Assembly (NCBI GenBank): GCA_013306675.1 | Contig: JABLUY010000115.1 | Coordinates: 49,065-113,064, forward strand | Direction: 5' to 3' | DNA from: Thraustochytrium sp. TN22 | Lineage: Eukaryota; Sar; Bigyra; Thraustochytrida; Thraustochytriidae | DNA: 64,000 nucleotides | Shown here: positions 57,565 to 64,000 of the stretch, piece by piece | How the letters are laid out: each line of letters opens with the position of its first letter | How positions within the stretch are numbered: the first letter of the stretch is position 1 | Made by a program: the position numbers and the translations under genes | Notes under the pieces: model-generated | Database searches by the model: none | Seen by the model: only the letters and a program-made list of their open reading frames with translations | Told to the model about the DNA's origin: nothing

Positions 57565-59763
57565 ATGGGCAACGCGGCGTCGGGCGTGGAGGCGCCCCTG
57601 GTGAGCGTCAAGAGCAGCCTGCGAGACCCGGCGGAGGAGGAGGAGGTCGCGGACAGGTCGCTGGACGAGGAGGCGCAGCACGGCGAGGAGGATGACCTCG
57701 GGACGGAGCCGCGCGGGTCCGTCTCGTCGTTCTCGTCCAAGAGCCGCACGTCGTGGCGCACGAGCTTCTCCAGCAGGCAGCGGTCCAGGAGCAAGGCCGC
57801 CTCGGTGGGCGCGTCCGCGTCCGGGTCGGCGGACTCGGCGGCGCAGAAGCTGCGCAGCGTGGGCAGCAGCCTGAAGCGGCTGAGCCTGGGCCAGCGCAAC
57901 AGCGACGGCCTCAGCTCGGAGTGGGTGCGGTACTCGGGCGTCCAGGTCAGCACGCTCATCGACCTGTGGAAGGACGTCGCCGAGGGCCGCCTCGCCGAAA
58001 ATGTCGAGCTCCTGGTGGCGGTCCAGCCGCTCGGCGGCGGCAAGGTGCCGGCCGGCGCCACGGTGAGCCTCGTGGCGCGCGGCGCCAGCGACCTGACCGT
58101 GCAGTGCCCCTGGCGCACGTCCGGCGAGGCGGTGCGCGCGCCGGCCGCCGCCGTGGAGACCAAACCACGCGAGGCGTGGACGCTCGGCGACGTCTGCCGC
58201 TTCCTGGTCATGCCGCTCACGGCGAGCGACCCGGCGCGGCCCTTCTTTCTGGACTGGCTCGCGTCCGAGGCCGTCGGGCGGTCCTGCGAGGGCGTCTTCG
58301 TGAGCACCGCGCACGAGGTGCGCATGGACGACCTCGCGGCGTCCCTGGCCGCCTACTGCAGCGAGGTAAGCGTGCCGCGCTCGCGCACGTACGTGTGGCT
58401 GGACGCCTTCTCCACGAACCACAGCAAGGCGGTCGGCCGCAAGGCCGGCACGCTGCGCCTGCAGCGCAACAACGGCCTCATCAAGAACCTCGTGCCGGCG
58501 CTGCGCCGCTTCGACTCGACCGCGCTCGTGCTGGATTCCTGGGAGGACCCCGCGGTGCTCAGGAGCGCCTGGGTCGTCTGGGAGCTCTACGCCGGCGCCG
58601 TGGGCGGCCGACCGCTGCACCTGCTCTTCTCCGGCGATCAGCAGCTGTCCACGGCGGAGTGGCTGGACCAGGAGAAGGGCCTCGCCCTGCTGCACGCCGC
58701 CAACAACCTCGAGCTGTCCTCGCTCCAGTGCGAAAACGAGAACGACCTCGGCATGCTGCTCGACAGCATGAACAAGGTGCGCGGCGGCTTCGCGGCCGTC
58801 AAGCGCTCCGCGGCTGCGCGCATCAAGCGCTGGCTGATGCAGAACATCGAACAGAGCGTGCGCGACCTGCGCAGCGAGACGCTCGACACCAACCAGGACG
58901 AGGAGTTCGCCTACATGCTGGCCAACGCCGGCCGCTTCCTGCGCCAGGTCAACGAGTACCACAACGCACTCAACTACTTCCGCATCAGCCGCCAGGTCTA
59001 CAAGCGGACGCGCGGCACCTCGGACCGCAACTACGGCGCCGCCTGCAACTCCATGGCCTGCGTGCTGCGCCAGCTCGGCAAGTACGACGAGGCGCTCGGC
59101 CTCTTCGAGGAAGACCTGGCCGTCGTCAAGGCCTGCTTCGGCGAGCGCGATCCGGAGGTTGCGCGCGTTCTCAACAACATCGCGAACTGCTTCGCCGAGC
59201 AGGGCGACTTCCCGGAGGCCATTCGCCTCACGTCCGAGGCGCTCTCCATTTTGCGTGACGCCTACGGCGACGACAACGCCGACGTTGCCGAGACCATGCA
59301 AAACATGGCCATCATGTACCTGCGCCAGAATGAGTTCGACTCCGCACTCCAGTACTATCAGGACACGCTCGGCATCCTCATGCGCCTCTCGGGCGAGTCG
59401 CACCCGGACGTCGCCGACCTTCACGTCAAGATCGCCGGCATCCACCTCCGCACCGAAGACATCGAGCTCGCGCTCGCCTCACTCGAGCAGGCGCTCGCGC
59501 TCCGCCGCAAGTACCTCGGGGACCGCCACCCCATGGTGGCCAAGACGCTCGTCACCATGGCCAAGGTCCACGAGCAGGTCAATGACATGCGCACCGCCGT
59601 CGCGCTCGCCGAGGAGGCCGTGGGCATTTACGACGAGACGCTTGGCCCGCACGACATTGCCTCGCAAAAGGCGCACCGCTACTTTAAGCACCTCTCCAGC
59701 ACCGCCACGCGGGCCACCAACAAGGCCAACATGAAGCACTACATGAAGCAGCAGAAGGCTTGA
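57565..59763 (+). CDS. TPR (kinesin-light-chain-like) protein with TIR/HET-like module and myristoylation signal, paralogue 3
   Basis: The ATG at 57565 yields MGNAASGVEAPLVSVK, a strong N-myristoylation signal, and 732 residues. A Ser/Arg-rich linker precedes the shared N-terminal domain (VSTLIDLWKDVAEGRLAENV). The conserved module follows: GVFVSTAHEVRMDDLAASL, TYVWLDAFSTNHSKAV, ALVLDSWEDPAVLRSAWVVWE and LHLLFSGDQQL. Compared with paralogues 1 and 2, the Cys of DIFCANQ is Ser and the Gln is His, and the WCVWE Cys is Val, so the potential active or metal-binding residues differ. The C-terminal half has about six KLC-type TPRs (YDEALGLFEEDLAVVKACFG, FPEAIRLTSEALSILRDAYG and others), more diverged than those of paralogue 2. 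Lipidation predicts membrane tethering. It may be a membrane-bound sensor or scaffold; this is inference. Confidence 0.88.
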   Translation: MGNAASGVEAPLVSVKSSLRDPAEEEEVADRSLDEEAQHGEEDDLGTEPRGSVSSFSSKSRTSWRTSFSSRQRSRSKAASVGASASGSADSAAQKLRSVGSSLKRLSLGQRNSDGLSSEWVRYSGVQVSTLIDLWKDVAEGRLAENVELLVAVQPLGGGKVPAGATVSLVARGASDLTVQCPWRTSGEAVRAPAAAVETKPREAWTLGDVCRFLVMPLTASDPARPFFLDWLASEAVGRSCEGVFVSTAHEVRMDDLAASLAAYCSEVSVPRSRTYVWLDAFSTNHSKAVGRKAGTLRLQRNNGLIKNLVPALRRFDSTALVLDSWEDPAVLRSAWVVWELYAGAVGGRPLHLLFSGDQQLSTAEWLDQEKGLALLHAANNLELSSLQCENENDLGMLLDSMNKVRGGFAAVKRSAAARIKRWLMQNIEQSVRDLRSETLDTNQDEEFAYMLANAGRFLRQVNEYHNALNYFRISRQVYKRTRGTSDRNYGAACNSMACVLRQLGKYDEALGLFEEDLAVVKACFGERDPEVARVLNNIANCFAEQGDFPEAIRLTSEALSILRDAYGDDNADVAETMQNMAIMYLRQNEFDSALQYYQDTLGILMRLSGESHPDVADLHVKIAGIHLRTEDIELALASLEQALALRRKYLGDRHPMVAKTLVTMAKVHEQVNDMRTAVALAEEAVGIYDETLGPHDIASQKAHRYFKHLSSTATRATNKANMKHYMKQQKA

Positions 59764-60124
59764 GGCTCCAAAGCAAGCACCCGAATGGCCCCGAGCACGC
59801 ACACCACACATGCAGGCGCGCCGTCTCCTTTGCGCCCGCGGAGAGCAAGCTCACCACCGCACACTACTACACTTTGTTTCCATCCTGATTCTGATCCTTA
59901 TTTTTACTTCCAAACAGTCACTCTGCGCGGGCTCTTCTTTGGCCTACAGCATGGCGTCCGGCCGCATCGGGTGGTCAGCGATGGCAGCCGTGAGTCTGAG
60001 TCTGCGCAACCTTTGCGGTCCTCCAGCGCCAGCTCCACGATGCCGTGCCCGGGACAACCCACACGAAGTGCGCTGCGCGCGTGTGTGGCCGGCGACGCGC
60101 TCTTGGGCGGACATGCCCAACCTA
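59764..60124. other. Intergenic region, no supported gene
   Basis: 3' flank of TPR paralogue 3. AT content is higher around 59880-59910. No recognisable element was seen. Confidence 0.55.
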
Positions 60125-60650
60125 TCACAGGTTTTTTAGCACCGAGATGAGCGGCGTCACGCAAATGCCACCGCCAGAAGCACGTGCGGAAACGTACGGA
60201 CCGTCCGCGCGCGAGCGGGGTACCGTGCGCCGCAGGCCGGTGGTCGCGCGGTTCGCCTCCATCAGCAGCTTTCGCGTGTGGTTCCCGGCGGCCTTAGGCT
60301 GCACCTCCAGAACGGGCTTCTGCGCCTCCTGCGGCAAGCTTCGCGTGGAATTTAAGAACATGTGCTGGCCCGCGGCGTACGTTCGAAATCGGTACTGCAC
60401 GCGCACCTCGTCGCCCGGCAGCGGGTCGACCGTGTGCGCCGTCATCGGGAGAGCCCCAGTGCGAACTGCATGAGAAGGTCCATCCCGTGCAGCGCCGCCG
60501 ACGCCGCACTGTACACGACGAAGACCTCCGAGTGCTCGCACCCGAACACGAAAAAGCCTACAAAGGCGTTGTGCGCCAGGCGAAACGCGTTGCAGAGGTT
60601 TCGGCGTGCCATGTCCCGCAAGGTCAGGGCGATCAAGCCAGAACTCCAGC
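60125..60650 (-). pseudogene. Possible broken or mis-spliced gene, unrecognised
   Basis: On the minus strand two adjacent frames look coding but do not join. One reads TLRDMARRNLCNAFRLAHNAF then HSEVFVVYSAASAALHGMD and stops at about 60442. A second, shifted by one base, continues with MTAHTVDPLPGDEVRVQYRF, LNSTRSLPQEAQKPVLEV and TPLISVLKNL to a stop at 60125. A third fragment (KYRDGLISLEFW) lies just upstream in another frame. No intron with GT-AG ends and a CTRAC branch site could be placed to unite them. This is either a decayed gene with frameshifts, a gene with unusual short introns, or an assembly indel. No family was recognised. Confidence 0.3.
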
Positions 60651-61056
60651 GAGATGAGCCCGTCTCGGTACTTGGGCCGTAGCCGCCTTACATGATGCTC
60701 CTGACGTCACTGTATGAAGTCCAACAGGAAGCAGGTCTGCCGGTGCTGCTCATAGGACTTGCTCAGGCAGGCTGCCGTCGCGCTTCCGAGCCATCGCGAA
60801 CTATCGCGGCGGCGCGGGACATGGCGTGCGACCTACTCTGCGCGAAGGACGTGCCTCAACGCGCCCTGTCAACCAACACAGGCAAGGTTGAAGGCTCGCT
60901 CGAGCCGCTCGAGCGCCAGCGTTCTCGAGGTCTGTCGAGCGACATTTGCAGACAGCTGTTGCATGCACGAGATCGTGAGCAGTGAGCACCAGGGGCAAGC
61001 GTCAAGAATTCACACCAACAAAGCAAACAAAATGATTTTCTGATGACTTCGCCTTC
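60651..61056. other. Intergenic region, no supported gene
   Basis: 3' flank of the ROCO-TIR gene. Nothing recognisable was seen. Confidence 0.5.
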
Positions 61057-64000
61057 TCACGCAGAGGCTCCATCACCATCTTGGATGGCTACGCGGATGC
61101 GGTCAGCAAGGCGATCGATCTCCGCATCCGACGGGGGACTCGAGAGGACGCGGGTAAAGAGTGGGTTGCCGCCCCAGCTGAAACCGAAGCGGCCGGTCCA
61201 CGTGCTCGTGTCGGCCAGGGCTTCCTCGAGCACACACGGTACCATGCGGGCCTGCTTGTGCTGCTGTCGGATGAACGCGAACTCGTCACGGCAGTTGTCG
61301 TCCTGCTCCCTGGGCGTGTTGACCTTGGACACGTACTCGCGCGTCACGAAGATCACGCTCGCCGCGGACTTTTCGATGCCCTTCGCCATGGCCTCCATCA
61401 CGTCGCCCTGCACCTCGTTCTCGTCGAGCCAGCACGTGATGCCGTGTCGGGAGGTGAGAAGCCGCGCAATCTGCTTCACGCGGCCGTGCGTCGCGCCGTT
61501 AGCGCCCCAGGCATGCGAGAGGAAGACGTCATACGACGTGTTGGCGCCCCCCGTGGCGGTCGCCTCCTGCAAGCCCGTGGCCTGGTCGAAGTCGTTCACG
61601 AAGGCGCTAAAGGCATCGAGTGGAAGGATGCTCGAAGCCAAGGTTCGCACCTCGGGACGCTGAGGCCCAAGCACCGCGAGGTTGGCCGCATATGTGCAAG
61701 AGCCGGGCTCTGCCGTGCCGTTCGAGCTCAGGACGAGCGTTGGCGACAGCTTGCCCTTCATGAAGGAGGAATCAACCTCGCGAAGCCGGCTCTGGAGAAG
61801 CTGGGTCTGGCGCGCCAGCCGCGTCGCTCCGCCCACTTTAGTAAAGTGCAGCGACATACGCGTCTCGGTCACCTCGATGAAGGTCTTGACGCCACCAAAG
61901 ACGATGATCGCGGCGTCCGCAAACACCTCGAGCACGTGGACGAGGTCCGGGAACGCCAGCACAAGGCTCGCTAAGAAACGCTGGAAGATGCCCTTGGGGA
62001 GCACGGCGAAGTCGATGTAGGCCAGCGAACCACCCGCCGAGTCCGATGCCGCCTCCAGGCGCTTCTCGGCACCCGCTTCGCGCAGGAGGCTGGGTACCAA
62101 AAGGGCCCCGTCCCCATCCTCGGGCCACGGGCTCGGGCCCGCCAGCAGCGTCTCCTTCATGAGGTCCACAAAGTAGTCCACGGGCTCCCCGCGCCAGAGC
62201 CAGTTCAGGAGAGCGCGACTCGCCACGCCGCGCCGATCCCATTCCACAAGGGCGCGCTGCAGGTCCCGGGGCAGACTCTTGCGATGCTTGAGCTTCTTGC
62301 GATGCGCTTTCATGTGCGCGGGGTCGCATATGACGCGGGATAGGTTGCTCAGTAGCCACTGTGGGCGGAGCACCACGATGCCGCGCAGAGCCTCCGTGTT
62401 GGTGAGGTGCACGAGGACGCCGAGCTCGTGCATGTAAGCGAGCATCTCCGTGACCTCGTCCTCAAGGAGACCGCAAACGTCGCGCCCCAAGGCCTGCACC
62501 TGCTCCAGCGACATGTAGTCCGCGTCGGCCTGCAGCAGCTTGTCGAGGCAGAAGGACCACCGCAGCGGCACGGCCTTGTTTGTGAAGCTGCGGCCCAGCA
62601 CGGCACTTTCCATCGCTCTACGCAGGGCATCAACACGGCGCTTGGCCTCGCGCTCGATCGCATCGATCTCGGCCAGTTCCGCTTGCGCCGCCCAGGAGTA
62701 CCCAAAGAAACCGGGCCGAGGCCTCGCCAGGCGGCGCCCCACGTTGTTAATGGGGAAGAACGAGAGCTCCTCCGAGCTGTTGAGCACGAAGGATACCTCG
62801 CCCGCCAGCTCATCGAGCAAGCTCGTCTCCAGCACCGTGTCAATCTCAGCGTGCTGTCTCGCGGACGGAACCTGGTCCAGAAAAGTGCCCACGAGCACAA
62901 CGTCGACGCCCGAAGCGTGCAGCTGGATCGAGTCCAACCAGAACCGGAGCGTCGCGAGCGCTGCCTCGCGCGTCTTGAGCTGGGCGAACGCAGCTTGGCT
63001 GAGCTTGCCCTGGAAGATCTCCTTTCCCAGCACCTCGCGCATGTCAAAAACGAGCACGTAGATGCCGTACCGCGTCAAAAAAAGGTGGTGGAGCGCGTAG
63101 AAGACCTCCTGGCCACCGTAGTCCCAGATGGTGAAGCTTACCTCCTCGTCCACTTTGCGGCCTTGAGTTTGCACATGCGTCCGCGCGACGGGGTCGTAGG
63201 CCCTCGCCACGTCCTCCTCCTCCACAACCACGGCAGGGGTCGCAGACCGAGGCGCGGGCGGCGGATCCGAGGAGGCTTGCAGCGAGACACGCGGCTTTAA
63301 CGAGGCAGGTTGTGGGACTCGCATCCTCACGCTCCGCGGCCTGTAGCTTTTCTTGATGAGCTGCTCGCTCAGTGTCGCCAAGTCTAGGCCACGTTGCGCC
63401 ACCCAGTCTCGCGTCCGCGTCATGGTGAGGTCGACCCCAATCGTCGAGTCGTGCGCGAGAACAACCTTCTGGTCAAGGAGCGTGCGGATCGTCGACGACT
63501 TCCCCGAGCCGCCCTGACCGACCACCATGGCCTTGGCGCGGCCCCATCGGACCTTTTCGCCGCTCTGAAGTGCCTGGACAGCACCCGCACCGAAGGCAAC
63601 AGCCTCCTCCTTGACGACCTCGAGGCGATCGCCGATCCTGGCCGTGATTGCAGCCGAAACGTTCGCGAAACTGAGCGACGTCAGCCTGCACTTGCCGCTT
63701 TCAAGCGCTCGCGCCAGCGCTTCTGCGCCCGCGGAGCCGATGCTCTTATTATAGGAAAGGCTGCGTTTTAGCAAGGCAAGTCGTTAGCTTCACATTATCC
63801 TCCAGGCCAGGCCAGGCGTGCCTGCAAGTATCGTCCAAGAGCCCGCTGGCTGGCTGCTGCGAACCAGGCCTGCCGTTGCTGGCGGCTGGTCGAGCCTATG
63901 CGAATCATAGAGATGGATTGCTGGACCGTGCTTTCAGAGGCTGCTGGACGGGAGAAGGAAACGAGGAACTCACTCCAGCGTCGTCAGCGTGCACTGGCCG
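61057..64000 (-). CDS. LRR-Roc-COR-TIR (ROCO) protein, 5' end off window
   Basis: Two exons are visible: 63974 to the right edge and 61057-63760, separated by a 213-bp intron with GTGAGT donor, GCTAAC branch motif and CAG acceptor. The join reads CTLTTLDLSYNKSIGSAGAEAL, a ribonuclease-inhibitor-type leucine-rich repeat, so more LRRs must lie beyond the edge. After it come a Roc GTPase domain (P-loop GQGGSGKSS at 63493-63519, an insertion of about 90 residues before IWDYGGQEVFYALHHLFL, G4-like VGTFLDQ), a COR domain with YMHELGVLVHLTN and GIVVLRPQWLL, and a beta-rich linker. The C-terminus is a TIR domain (61057 to about 61548): TSYDVFLSHAWG, ITCWLDENEVQGDVMEAMA, ASVIFVTREYVSKV. ROCO proteins are GTP-regulated signalling scaffolds, while TIR domains self-associate or cleave NAD+. 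Usual ROCO partners are kinases; TIR suggests defence or death signalling (inference). Confidence 0.9.

Overview
The window is nuclear DNA of a GC-rich, intron-poor microbial eukaryote. It carries histone H4, a Rab5-type GTPase, an APC/C-type ubiquitin E2, a mitochondrial phenylalanyl-tRNA synthetase and spliced genes with GT-AG introns. A complete axonemal dynein heavy chain, read as one uninterrupted 13-kb frame, means the organism has a motile flagellum at some stage. Few introns, very GC-rich codons, and large families of TPR, ankyrin, RING and TIR proteins suggest a stramenopile (thraustochytrid- or pelagophyte-like) or a haptophyte. That placement is inference; no marker in the window decides it.

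Layout, left to right. 1-6.8 kb: two minus-strand Patched/RND-type membrane proteins, the first cut by the left edge and carrying a polyglutamine tract plus a repetitive N-terminal extension. 7.5-13.5 kb: a TruD/Pus7 pseudouridine synthase (+), a Na+/Ca2+(K+) exchanger with an EF-hand loop (-) and histone H4 (+). 14.4-19.7 kb: a five-exon Rab5 (-), the first of three TPR proteins with a shared N-terminal module (-) and an FYVE-ankyrin-RING protein (-). 20.8-26.8 kb: a UBE2C-like E2 (+), an 81-bp minisatellite, mitochondrial PheRS (-), a four-exon ankyrin protein (-) and a putatively lipidated IQ-motif protein (+). 27.3-32.9 kb: a tandem pair of membrane-anchored paralogues, the second with ankyrin, kinase-like and RBR-like modules. 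35.1-48.2 kb: dynein. 49.0-59.8 kb: the second TPR protein with near-identical 126-bp repeats, a GPI-type phospholipase-C-like protein, an unrecognised nuclear-looking protein and the third TPR protein. 60.1-64 kb: a broken or mis-resolved small gene and the 3' part of an LRR-Roc-COR-TIR protein that runs off the right edge.

Housekeeping genes are mixed with an unusual density of receptor- or scaffold-like multidomain proteins. Three TPR proteins share a domain that resembles TIR/HET-type modules, one protein has a true C-terminal TIR domain, and one fuses a kinase-like fold to a RING/RING2 E3 module. Together they look like signalling or cell-autonomous defence machinery, but function is inferred from architecture only. 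Eight introns were reconstructed by hand. They have GT-AG ends and a consistent CTRAC-like branch site, which can guide annotation of the rest of the genome.
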